DNA of 28,499 nt from DRQF01 sp964559135 (GTDB lineage Bacteria; Planctomycetota; GCA-002687715; DRQF01). Positions 7,641 through 15,430 of the stretch are shown in pieces. The notes under the pieces were generated by a model. That model saw nothing but the letters and a program-made list of their open reading frames with translations, searched no databases and was not told the origin of the DNA. Both the position numbers and the translations under genes were made by a program. Location of the stretch: NCBI GenBank assembly GCA_964559135.1, contig CAZLGG010000049.1, positions 1 to 28,499 on the forward strand, read 5' to 3'. Within the stretch, counting starts at the first letter, position 1. Each line of letters opens with the position of its first letter.

Positions 7641-10073
7641 ATGGCGACGTTTGAAGATCTGAAGAAACTCGGGCGTGCATGCTGGGGTTCTCGCGCTTGG
7701 GCGATGCGTCAACATCTGAAGCACTGTTGGCGGGAAATCTTGGGGCTTGTGATCTTGGTTGCCGCACCCCTGTGGATCCTGGCGGGCCTGAAGGCCATCG
7801 GGCTGGGTCTTGCGGTTCTACTTTGGGGGCAGTTTGTGCGGTATCTCTGGCGTCGGATTCGACACGGAGAGGCCAGGGTTCCCTCGTCCAGGGAAGGGCC
7901 GTTTTGGGAGCATGACCATCCCATCCGGGAGAGAGAAGAGGATCGTTTCGGTCTGGATGGGACGGCCGAGGAAGTGGAAAAGGTCCTGACCAACCCTGGA
8001 ATGTGCCGAAACGGGGTCTTCGTCCAGGGGGCCTTGGGGGGAGGAAAAACCAGTCTATTGAACTTGGTACGTCGACGTCTCGAGGAGAGGACAGAGAAGG
8101 ATGTCCTTGTGGTCTCGGTCTCCATGTGGAGTTTCGAGAAGCTCGAGGCCGCTGTCGTGGGGGTGCTCCGGCGTGTCGTGGACGCGCTGCCTTGCCATCT
8201 GTGCGGCCTGGCGACTCGGGGGATTCCAGAACAGTACCTCGAACTGGTGAGCGGCCACGCTGGGCCATGGGGGAAGTTCCTGCGATGGGTGTTCTCCCCA
8301 CCATCGTTCGACGAGATTCTGAAGCGCATCGACGGCGTGCTGAGCCTTCACGGTCGACATATGGTGGTCTGGATCGAGGATCTCGAGCGGGCTGATAAGA
8401 ACCTTCATGGCGCGTCGCCGCTCTTCGCGATGTTCCATCTGTTGAACGATTGCGAGAACATCCAGTTCGTCATGGCGGCCCAGCGCATCCCTCCCGCGTT
8501 GCCGGATCCCAGTCGCGTTTTCCAGAGTCGCTTCGCGATTCCCACTCTCCCGCCACAGACCGTGAGTCTGGGCATTCAGGAATGGGAAGAGCTGCTCAGG
8601 GAGGACATCGAGGCGCGTGGATTGATCTACGTGGAGGGCGCGGATCGGCTTCCGTCGCTCGGCCAGAACGCCAGGAGCGCGGCGGAGAACGCCGACGATG
8701 TCGCGAGCGCGTCGAGGGTCTTTGGAAAAAAGGAGGGGGCCCCCCAGAGCGTGCAGCCGAGTGTGGCCATCGCGGATCTCTTGAGAACGCCGCGAACCCT
8801 CAAGACTGCGTTGAGGCAGGCGACCAACCACTGGGATCGCGTCAGAGGGGAAGTGCTGCCCCATGAGGTGTTGGTCTATTCCGGGTTGGAGGTGGTGGCG
8901 CCCGCCGTCTTGGACATCATCGACCGGAGGTTGCAGAGACTCCGCCAGACACGCTGGACCGCCGGAGAACAGGACGAGGTTCGGAAGGCCATTTTCGAGG
9001 AAATCTCCAAGATCGCCGACCTGAAGGAGGAGCCCAGGACCCTGACGGCGGTGTATTCTCTCGTCCTTTGCCTCTCTCCCAATCTCGGGAATTCGAACAC
9101 GAGACTCGTGCAGTCCATCGGCGCGTCGCGTCCTCTTTTCTCGGAGGATCGGGACGACCCCTGGTGGAAGTTGCGATGGGGCCGATCCATCGCGGAGGAG
9201 AACCGTGATCAGCCGCTCTTGCGAGCGATCCTCGATGCGAACGCGGGACAACGGAATGAGTTCGTCCGGTTCTGGAGCGAGGGCAGGCGTCGTCGAAGAA
9301 TGGCCCCATTCCTTTCACTCTTCGACTGGCAACAGCTGGTTGACCTCGTGAACGCGATCGGCGAAGACGCCCTGCGGCGAGATGTCGACTGGAGCGGATA
9401 TGACGTGACACTTCAGGACCCGCTCGGGTTCGTGCCCCTCCTAAGAGGGTTTCTCAACCCAGGGGGTGAGGCACGCCCCCCGCTGAAGGAGACTCTCCAG
9501 GGCATTGGGGGCTTGGCCATTGCCTTCATGAAGCGTTCTCCGGCCTTGTCGGAAAGCTTGGAGTTCGCGATCGCATGTGCGCTCAAGGATCAGTCGGACG
9601 AAGTGCAGGCCGAGATTCTCGATCCCCTTCGGCAAGGCATGCTGAGAGGCTTCGAGGATCTTCTCGATCAGGGTGACATGGCCCGCCTTTTCGCCGGGGG
9701 CGTGGCGGAGGAGACAGCACGGTTTCTCCTGCTGGGTCCACCCATCGAGGGGCGCCCTCGAGGCGAAGGGTGGGAGACGGGACTCGCCAAGCTTCTCGAC
9801 CGCGCCTTGGAGGTCCCAGAGATTCTTGGGGCCCAGGTCGTGGCCGCTCTCGTCGACTGGGGCGGAGTTTCGCAGAGCGCACCGAATGCATCCCGTCCCA
9901 TGGAGAGTCGCATCGAGATCCTCGATGGGGCGAGACTCTTGCAACTCGTGCGTGCGATCGAAGAAGGCGCATCGAAGCCATCACCGACGACGCGGAAACG
10001 CCTAGAAGCTCTGCGCCGTTTCATGGAAGGCGGAACAGGTCGGGAAGGGACCTCGAATGCGGCCCTCGGATGA
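7641..10073 (+). CDS. Membrane-anchored KAP-type P-loop NTPase
   Basis: 810 residues from the ATG at 7641. Two hydrophobic segments near the N-terminus (about 33-50 and 53-70) would anchor it in the inner membrane. They are followed by a Walker A GALGGGKTS (130-138) and a Walker B VVWIEDLER (243-250 region), where the acid-acid-L-x-R ending is characteristic of KAP/STAND-like NTPases. Downstream, the FHLLNDCENIQFVMAA stretch (265-280) fits the sensor 1 strand. The C-terminal 500 residues are mostly helical with no motif I recognise and may be a sensing or partner-binding region. KAP NTPases with membrane helices are known in phage-defence and membrane-associated systems; which applies here is not shown. 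The frame is open upstream to 7371 but that part overlaps the divergent gene and is a shadow. Confidence 0.85.
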   Translation: MATFEDLKKLGRACWGSRAWAMRQHLKHCWREILGLVILVAAPLWILAGLKAIGLGLAVLLWGQFVRYLWRRIRHGEARVPSSREGPFWEHDHPIREREEDRFGLDGTAEEVEKVLTNPGMCRNGVFVQGALGGGKTSLLNLVRRRLEERTEKDVLVVSVSMWSFEKLEAAVVGVLRRVVDALPCHLCGLATRGIPEQYLELVSGHAGPWGKFLRWVFSPPSFDEILKRIDGVLSLHGRHMVVWIEDLERADKNLHGASPLFAMFHLLNDCENIQFVMAAQRIPPALPDPSRVFQSRFAIPTLPPQTVSLGIQEWEELLREDIEARGLIYVEGADRLPSLGQNARSAAENADDVASASRVFGKKEGAPQSVQPSVAIADLLRTPRTLKTALRQATNHWDRVRGEVLPHEVLVYSGLEVVAPAVLDIIDRRLQRLRQTRWTAGEQDEVRKAIFEEISKIADLKEEPRTLTAVYSLVLCLSPNLGNSNTRLVQSIGASRPLFSEDRDDPWWKLRWGRSIAEENRDQPLLRAILDANAGQRNEFVRFWSEGRRRRRMAPFLSLFDWQQLVDLVNAIGEDALRRDVDWSGYDVTLQDPLGFVPLLRGFLNPGGEARPPLKETLQGIGGLAIAFMKRSPALSESLEFAIACALKDQSDEVQAEILDPLRQGMLRGFEDLLDQGDMARLFAGGVAEETARFLLLGPPIEGRPRGEGWETGLAKLLDRALEVPEILGAQVVAALVDWGGVSQSAPNASRPMESRIEILDGARLLQLVRAIEEGASKPSPTTRKRLEALRRFMEGGTGREGTSNAALG

Positions 10074-10100
10074 CTCGGACCAAGGTGGACGGTGTTCGTG

Positions 10101-10240
10101 TATGAGGCGCGGAGCCGCAGAGAAGAAAGGGACGGGTCGCGAGTGGCTCGACCGACGAGTCTCCGTGTCTCTGCGCCTCCGTGAGAGGCCTCTCACCTGG
10201 CTCCGGGACGTCCCCATCCCGTCGAACTTCGTTGAGGCGT
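10101..10240. repeat. Palindromic interspersed repeat, copy A
   Basis: About 140 bases homologous to 28301-28450. Three blocks align in the same order: 10109-10127 with 28316-28334 (16 of 19 bases equal), 10154-10186 with 28361-28393 (29 of 33), and 10205-10221 with 28414-28430 (16 of 17). The first two blocks are imperfect inverted repeats of each other (CGGAGCCGCAGAGA on the left against TCTCTGCGCCTCCG on the right), so the element can fold into a hairpin. The last block contains the perfect palindrome GGGACGTCCC. No open frame of its own. It lies 27 bases after the KAP NTPase stop. It looks like a small non-autonomous element, such as a MITE or REP-like repeat. Confidence 0.75.
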
Positions 10241-10273
10241 CATCATGGGGGCGCCGAGCTTGCTGGCACATGA

Positions 10274-10345
10274 ATGCTTCTCGCATCGTCGGCGTTGCAC
10301 CGCAGGCATGAAGAGCCAGCTCTTGGCTCCATGTCATCGAAGCAT
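10274..10345. other. Nested inverted repeats between convergent genes
   Basis: ATGCTTC (10274-10280) pairs perfectly with GAAGCAT (10339-10345), and inside this GAGCCA (10313-10318) pairs with TGGCTC (10324-10329) over a five-base loop. There is no T-run, so a standard intrinsic terminator is not supported. The stretch 10241-10438 is otherwise without a gene and lies between the convergent KAP and thioredoxin/HEAT genes. Low confidence. Confidence 0.3.
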
Positions 10346-10438
10346 GCTCGCTGGGAGTCGGCACGGGAAGGTTTCGAGGTTTGACGGCGTGCGCGACGAG
10401 GGCGTCGAGTCACCGCGGGCGGGGAAGGGGCAGTCGCG

Positions 10439-11764
10439 TTAGCGGCGGCGGCCTCCGCGGCGCTTGTTGTTCTGGCCGGAGCCCCAGGCGTCGAGGAAGT
10501 TGCGACGGATCTTGTCCTTGACGTAGAGGCCGCGGAAACTCTTGCGCAAGGTCTTCGTGTCGCCGTCCTTCTCGTCCCCGTCTAGAACCCTCGCGAGCGC
10601 GTCCGCCACGTCGCGGAGCTGCTTGTTCGACCCCTTGCTGGTCATCTCCCGAAGGACGGGAATGAGTTCCGCGCTGCCGTTGATCTGGAACGCCCTCAGG
10701 ATGGCGAGCTTGGGGAGGAGGGAACGTCGTTCCTTCTTGAAGCGATCCTTGATGTGCCCGATGACCTCTTTGTCCCACAGAAGGGAGGCGGTGGCCAAGT
10801 ATCCGGAGATACGCATCGTGTCCGAACGGGCCTCGGCGGCTTTCATGATGATCGCCCGGGCCCGTTCGTCAGTGGCCCCCACCGTTCCCAGAGCCCGGAC
10901 GATGTCCTTCCGAAGCTCCTTGTCCTTCGCCGATTTCCAGAGCCCAAGGAGCGGTTCCAGGGCGGGGCCGTGGCCGCATTCCTCGAGGGAGACCACCGCG
11001 GCGTTCACGAGGCGCAGGGTTGGATCGCGGAGCCAGCGGATGAGCAAAGGCCCGGCCTGCTCTTCCAGTTCCTCATAGCCCATGGCTCGGATGCAGGTGA
11101 ACGTGTCCGACGTCTTTCCCATGGACTCGATGGTCTGAAAGAGGAGCTCGTGGGCCTTGGTGTCGTCGACCCCGAGAATCAGCGCCACCGCCTTTTTCTT
11201 CTCCTTCGCGTTGCCCTCCCGGAGATCCCGGAAGTAGCCGGCGACGACGGCTCCCAGTCCGCCTAGTGTCGCCTTCGCATTGAGGGCGAGGCCTTGATCG
11301 AGAAACTCGAGGAAGGCCGTCTTTTTCATCTCGAAGATGTGAAAACTCAGGCGTTCGCCGTCGGGGCTCAGGATGATGTGTTGGGGAACTTTCACCGTGT
11401 CGGTGCCAAGAACCTCCTCTTTGACCTGGACCTCTGTCATGAGGTGATCGGCGCAGTTGATGCCGGGGAAGCGCGGACAGGGGGCTTCCGGTGCGGTCAT
11501 GTTGTGGCGGTCGGGGCTGGTGGGAAGGACGACGAAGCTCTCCAGACGACTCAGAACTTGGGGATCGGTGTAAACGTTCCGGATCATCCGATCGCAAGCG
11601 ATCTCGCCCTTCATGTGCATGGCGATCAGGATGGGCTTGCCCGTCTCCTTGGCCTTCTCCAGGGCGTCGTCGAGGTCGCCCAGCCAATGAGGAGAACCGG
11701 TCTGGGCCCGGAGGCCGGAACCGGCCAGCACAAGCACGATCAGTATCGATACGGTATGACGCAT
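10439..11764 (-). CDS. Secreted thioredoxin-fold protein with HEAT-like repeats
   Basis: 441 residues. The ATG at 11764 has an excellent AGGAGG ribosome binding site. Residues 1-20 are a Sec signal peptide with a likely cut after LRA (18-20). Residues 26-140 look like a thioredoxin fold: W27, the DDALEKAKETGKPILI helix-strand (32-47) and VPQHIILSPDGE (126-137), which carries the cis-proline. The active site is degenerate: where W-C-x-x-C is expected there is MKGEIACDRM with a single Cys57. From about 160 to 400 helical repeats containing LLIRWLRDP and LVNAAVVSLEECG-type units look like HEAT repeats. The tail is very basic (NNKRRGGRRR). Extracytoplasmic location is likely. Function is unknown; it may be a redox-dead binding or scaffold protein. 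This Trx/HEAT style is common in planctomycetes as far as I know. Confidence 0.75.
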   Translation of the reverse strand: MRHTVSILIVLVLAGSGLRAQTGSPHWLGDLDDALEKAKETGKPILIAMHMKGEIACDRMIRNVYTDPQVLSRLESFVVLPTSPDRHNMTAPEAPCPRFPGINCADHLMTEVQVKEEVLGTDTVKVPQHIILSPDGERLSFHIFEMKKTAFLEFLDQGLALNAKATLGGLGAVVAGYFRDLREGNAKEKKKAVALILGVDDTKAHELLFQTIESMGKTSDTFTCIRAMGYEELEEQAGPLLIRWLRDPTLRLVNAAVVSLEECGHGPALEPLLGLWKSAKDKELRKDIVRALGTVGATDERARAIIMKAAEARSDTMRISGYLATASLLWDKEVIGHIKDRFKKERRSLLPKLAILRAFQINGSAELIPVLREMTSKGSNKQLRDVADALARVLDGDEKDGDTKTLRKSFRGLYVKDKIRRNFLDAWGSGQNNKRRGGRRR

Positions 11765-11895
11765 GGGGTTTTCCTCCTCTCGATCCGCTGGAGTCCACCT
11801 TCTTGACGTCATTGGTGATCGAAGGTCCGCAACTTTTTCATTTTTGGAGGAGACGCCGCCGCCGAGGTGTCCGATCGAGGAGGGCGACGTCGAGA

Positions 11896-12543
11896 TCAGG
11901 GCGCGAGGTCGCGGACCAGGGTGAGGGCGGAGGTGAGGGCGGCGGGGGAGGTGAAGGGAGCGGTGAGTGCGAGGGTCGATTCGAGGGCTTGCCGATGCGA
12001 GCCCAGACGGAGAGCGCCCCGGACATGGGAGGAGAGCTGGCGTTCGTCGCCCGTGACGGTGAGAGCGGCCACGGCCATGAGTTCCCGGGTGGCGGCGTCG
12101 ATGCCGGGACGAGAGAGCACTCGGGCGTAGGCCCATTCCAGGATCATCCCGGGCAGCTCCGGGTGATAGGCGGCCAGGGCTTCCAGCACGCGGTCGGAAT
12201 GGTCGGCGTAGATCCGGCGGAAAAGTTCCTCGCCCCGGGAGATTCGGCTCTCGGGGGGCGCGGCGTCTCCGGGGGGAACCGGCAGGTCGGGGAAGGCGCG
12301 ATGCAGGGCCGCCGCCACGTTGATGGCTCGGGGGAATCCCGCGAACAGGGGCACGGCGAGACAGGCTTCCTGGAGCCGTGTCGGTTCCTCGTAGGAACGG
12401 CTTGCGAGGAGTGCCGCGGCGTCGGCCGCGGTCGAGGGACCCTCCATCGCAGCCGCGAAGAAGAAGACGAGCCCGCTCGTCGTCTCGGGCAAAGCGGAAG
12501 CGTCGAGCAGGACGTCCCAGGAGTTCTCGCGTTCATCGGTCAT
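11896..12543 (-). CDS. Carboxymuconolactone decarboxylase (CMD) family protein
   Basis: 215 residues from the ATG at 12543; a longer frame to 12645 overlaps the upstream gene. Two CMD-like halves are visible: an N-terminal half with LAVPLFAGFPRAI (62-74) and a C-terminal half with TRELMAVAALTVTG (152-165) followed by QLSSHVRGALRLG (169-181). H173 is the conserved histidine of the gamma-CMD type; the CxxC pair of AhpD-type peroxidase reductases is absent. So thiol-based peroxidase activity is unlikely, and a decarboxylase-like or non-catalytic role remains open. It starts 13 bases after the anti-sigma-like gene stops, so they probably share a transcript. Substrate cannot be named. Confidence 0.75.
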   Translation of the reverse strand: MTDERENSWDVLLDASALPETTSGLVFFFAAAMEGPSTAADAAALLASRSYEEPTRLQEACLAVPLFAGFPRAINVAAALHRAFPDLPVPPGDAAPPESRISRGEELFRRIYADHSDRVLEALAAYHPELPGMILEWAYARVLSRPGIDAATRELMAVAALTVTGDERQLSSHVRGALRLGSHRQALESTLALTAPFTSPAALTSALTLVRDLAP

Positions 12544-12556
12544 GGCGGAGTTCAAT

Positions 12557-13303
12557 TCAAAGGAGACGAAAGCCGCGCGGCGCGGACCTCTGCCCGTTGG
12601 GCAGGATGACCTCGGAGAAATACTCCACTCCCTCGCCGAGAGCAAGGGCGTCTCGGGACGGGAAGGGCGCCAGGACGTCCACGGCCGTGACTTCGCCCTT
12701 GTCGCCCGCGAGCGTCAAGGTGTCGAAAGTCGTGCCCGCATCGTTCTTGCGGATCGTCCTTTCGAAAATCACCCGTCCCTCGCTCAGCACGCGAAAGCGA
12801 AACCCCTCGTTGCCCGCCGGAAGCCTCGCGGCGATGGCCATGGGGCGTCCCGACAGGTCGCCCGTGGGGGAGAGGAGAACGGGCCTGCCCTCGCCCAAGG
12901 AAAGGAGGGTGAAGAGATCCTCGACGGATCGAGGTTTCGTCTCGCCCGCCGGACGAAGCAGGCGGGGAAGAAGCAGCGCGGAGAGGATGAGGACACCGAA
13001 CATGATGAGCCTGCGCGAACCCGTCTTGGCACGTTTTCGCCGGACCCAATTCATCGCATCCTCGTCCGTGAGTCCGCTGCGAGAGATCGAGGCCTTGGGA
13101 TGGGTGACCGGCGAGCACCGGTGCGCCTCCGGGACCACCACCTCTTCGTCGCGTACCCCGGAGACGATGCGCGCCCCGGCGGTCATGAGGTCACGGCATT
13201 CGTCGCAGGTCTTGGCATGGTCCAGCACGGTGAGAGTCTGCTTGGAGTTGAGCACTCCTTGCAGCAGACGTCCGACGTCTTTCGCCTTGTCGCAACTGGA
13301 CAT
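12557..13303 (-). CDS. Anti-sigma-factor-like membrane protein with zinc-finger motif
   Basis: 248 residues. An N-terminal H29-x3-C33-x2-C36 motif (LDHAKTCDECRDL) is the zinc-binding core of ZAS-type anti-sigma factors. A single transmembrane helix lies at about 99-114 with basic residues (RRKRAK) on the cytoplasmic side. The rest (120-248) would be extracytoplasmic and looks like beta-rich sandwich sequence (GFRFRVLSEGRVIFERTI). No sigma factor gene is adjacent, so the partner is unknown or encoded elsewhere, or the zinc finger serves another purpose. The ATG at 13303 has AGGA about 12 bases upstream. It is transcribed in the same direction as the CMD gene 13 bases after it. Confidence 0.7.
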   Translation of the reverse strand: MSSCDKAKDVGRLLQGVLNSKQTLTVLDHAKTCDECRDLMTAGARIVSGVRDEEVVVPEAHRCSPVTHPKASISRSGLTDEDAMNWVRRKRAKTGSRRLIMFGVLILSALLLPRLLRPAGETKPRSVEDLFTLLSLGEGRPVLLSPTGDLSGRPMAIAARLPAGNEGFRFRVLSEGRVIFERTIRKNDAGTTFDTLTLAGDKGEVTAVDVLAPFPSRDALALGEGVEYFSEVILPNGQRSAPRGFRLL

Positions 13304-13328
13304 GAGGATCCCCTTCCTGGATTCATCG

Positions 13329-13344
13329 GCGAGCGACGGCTCGC
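13329..13344 (-). other. Perfect 6-bp hairpin between the ligase and anti-sigma-like genes
   Basis: GCGAGC (13329-13334), loop GACG, GCTCGC (13339-13344), lying 11 bases after the stop of the lipoate/octanoate transferase gene. It lacks a T-run on the minus strand, so it may slow or attenuate transcription, or be chance in GC-rich DNA. Confidence 0.3.
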
Positions 13345-13354
13345 GGCTTGACCC

Positions 13355-14011
13355 TCACGAGGACGCCAGGAGCCCCTCGAATCCGCTGCGCAGGGCCTCC
13401 ATGACCTCTGCCTCCTCGAGCGGTCGAGGCGCCAGGTCGAGGAGCCCCACGGAGGCGGGTTGGGCCGGATGCGCCCGGAGCAGGATCGAGCCGTGCTGGA
13501 GGGCGCGCCCTCCCCGCCGCCGTTTCGCGGACCCCACGAGCTTTTTTCCCCCCGCCATCACGTCCATCGACGTGGCCCGGTCGAAGCAGAGAAAGGGCAG
13601 CTCGTGGCGCTTGAGAGCCTGGGGACGGCAGGTTTCGAGGCCGGCTTCGACGCCCCAGGAGCGAAAAAGCCCGATGAGCATGGCGTGGACGTGTTCATAG
13701 GAGCGGTGGACGGGCCCGTCGAACGGGAAGGCCCCGTCCGGCCCGGCCACGGCGTAGGTGATCTCGTCGGCGTGCAGGATGGCTCCGCCTCCCGTCACGC
13801 GACGCACCACGCGGACTTCATCGGGGGCGAAGGCGTCCAGCCAGCCCGCCGGGACTTCTTTCTGGAAATGTCCGAGACTCAAACCGTAGGGGCGCCACCG
13901 ATAGAGACGACCTCGGGCCGGGCCCTCCCCGTCCAACAGCTCCGCGTCCCGGCGCATGTTCTCCTCGGGCGGAAGAGGCGGGTCGATGCGCACCCTGGGG
14001 ACCCCCGACAC
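13355..14011 (-). CDS. Lipoate-protein ligase / octanoyltransferase family protein (LplA/LipM-like)
   Basis: 218 residues from a GTG at 14011, with GGGAG upstream inside the end of gcvPB and a six-base gap after its stop. The family core is plain: RRVTGGGAILH (70-80), then LCFDRATSMDVMAGGKKLVGS around residues 141-161, with K157 as the family's conserved lysine, and LQHGSILL (171-178). C142 sits where the octanoyltransferase LipM has its catalytic cysteine, so LipM-type transfer from octanoyl-ACP is as likely as ATP-dependent LplA ligation. Position directly after gcvPB and in one operon with gcvH implies that its target is the lipoyl-lysine of GcvH. I leave the gene symbol open because the two activities cannot be told apart from sequence by eye. 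Confidence 0.85.
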   Translation of the reverse strand: MSGVPRVRIDPPLPPEENMRRDAELLDGEGPARGRLYRWRPYGLSLGHFQKEVPAGWLDAFAPDEVRVVRRVTGGGAILHADEITYAVAGPDGAFPFDGPVHRSYEHVHAMLIGLFRSWGVEAGLETCRPQALKRHELPFLCFDRATSMDVMAGGKKLVGSAKRRRGGRALQHGSILLRAHPAQPASVGLLDLAPRPLEEAEVMEALRSGFEGLLASS

Positions 14012-14017
14012 GGCGGT

Positions 14018-15430
14018 TCACTCTCCCGGCCAGACCAGGTCCAGCTCGCGGGCGGCCTTGACCTCGTCCACCCGCCGAACGGGCGTCGTGTGGGGCGCCG
14101 ACTTCACCATGTCCGGGTCCGTACGGCACTCCTCGAGGATAGCCTCCATCGCGGCGACGAAGCGGTCCATTTCCTCGAGGGGCTCGGTCTCGGTGGGTTC
14201 GATCATGATCGCCCCCTGAACCATGATGGGGAAATAGACCGTCGGCGGATGGAAACCGAAGTCGATGAGACGTTTCGCCACGTCCTTCGTGATGACCTCG
14301 TTGGGGAGGTCCTTGTCGTTGAAGACCGTCTCGTGGAGGGTCGGCGTGGCATAGGGAAGATGGAGTTTCCCCTCGAGCTTCCTTCGGATGTAGTTGGCGG
14401 CCAGCACCGCTTCCCGGCTCACTTCGGACAGACCTTCGCCGCCCAGGGAACGGATGTAGCACCACGTCCGCAGGAACATGCCCCACTGGCCGAGGAAGGC
14501 TTTCACCGGCCCGATGCTCCGCATGTCCGGGGCGTCGGGTGCGTAGGGCGCGAGTCGCTTGACGAAACCGATGGGGCCGGAGCCCGGACCGCCGCCCCCG
14601 TGAGGTGTCGTGAACGTCTTGTGCAGATTCCAGTGCATGATGTCCGCACCGATGGCGGCGGGTTGGAACACACCCATGAGCGCGTTGAAGTTGGCTCCGT
14701 CCATGTAGACGAGGGCATCGTGTTCATGCATGAGATCCGCGATGCGGCGGAAATCCTTCTCGTAGATACCGAGTGTGTTCGGATTCGTGACCATGATGCC
14801 GGCCACCGTGTCGTCGACGAAGGGCTTCACGTCCTCGTAGCGGAGATACCCGTCCGGGCCGCTCGGAATCTGCTTGGCCTTGAAGCCCGCCATGGCCGTG
14901 GAGGCGGGGTTGGTGCCGTGAGCCGTATCCGGAATGAGGATGACTTGCTTCTTGTCGTGACCATGGTCCTCGTGAAACGCCCTCATCATGAAGACGGACG
15001 TGAGCTCGCCATGGGCGCCCGCAGCGGGCAGCAGGGAAACGCCGTCGAAGCCGGACAGCTCCTTCAGGTCCTCCACCAGCTCGTTCATGATGCGGTGGTG
15101 CGCTTCCAGATAGCGCGCCGGCCACAGCGGGTGGCAGTCGGCCCAATACGGGTCCGCGGCGACGAGTTCGTTCACCTTGGGGTTGTGCTTCATGGTGCAG
15201 CTCCCCAGGGGATACATGCCGCGATCGATGTCGAAGTTCATCGTCGAGAGCCGCGTGTAGTGTCGGACCACGTCCACCTCCGTCGCCTGGAGGATCCCTC
15301 CGCCCGGGTCGTCACGGACCGGCAGGTCGACCTCCACGGCGTCGATGGCGGGATGCTCGCCCGCGACGGAGAACCCGGGAGCCTCGGCGGTCATGCGAGG
15401 GAAGATCGTCTTCTCGGGGATGTCAAACAT
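14018..15430 (-). CDS. gcvPB: Glycine dehydrogenase (decarboxylating) subunit 2
   Basis: 470 residues, normal for the C-terminal half of a split P-protein. It forms the PLP-binding subunit: HWNLHKTFTTPHGGGGPG (266-283), with K271 as the Schiff-base lysine. The N-terminal part contains YPLGSCTMKHNP (73-84), also diagnostic. With GcvPA it decarboxylates glycine and passes the aminomethyl group to lipoyl-GcvH in the cytoplasm. The ATG at 15430 overlaps the end of gcvPA by eight bases and has GGAG in front; the frame is open further upstream but only inside gcvPA. A long open frame on the opposite strand is a shadow of this gene. Confidence 0.97.
   Translation of the reverse strand: MFDIPEKTIFPRMTAEAPGFSVAGEHPAIDAVEVDLPVRDDPGGGILQATEVDVVRHYTRLSTMNFDIDRGMYPLGSCTMKHNPKVNELVAADPYWADCHPLWPARYLEAHHRIMNELVEDLKELSGFDGVSLLPAAGAHGELTSVFMMRAFHEDHGHDKKQVILIPDTAHGTNPASTAMAGFKAKQIPSGPDGYLRYEDVKPFVDDTVAGIMVTNPNTLGIYEKDFRRIADLMHEHDALVYMDGANFNALMGVFQPAAIGADIMHWNLHKTFTTPHGGGGPGSGPIGFVKRLAPYAPDAPDMRSIGPVKAFLGQWGMFLRTWCYIRSLGGEGLSEVSREAVLAANYIRRKLEGKLHLPYATPTLHETVFNDKDLPNEVITKDVAKRLIDFGFHPPTVYFPIMVQGAIMIEPTETEPLEEMDRFVAAMEAILEECRTDPDMVKSAPHTTPVRRVDEVKAARELDLVWPGE

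Noticed and set aside
7540..9251. Minus-strand open frames of 254 and 398 codons opposite the KAP NTPase
   Set aside because: Shadows of the NTPase frame; the first was considered as a possible upstream exon-like extension of the nuclease-like gene via a frameshift but has no nuclease-like sequence.
10274..10345. tRNA or structured RNA in the nested inverted repeats
   Set aside because: No cloverleaf or anticodon arm; the inner stem is only six base pairs.
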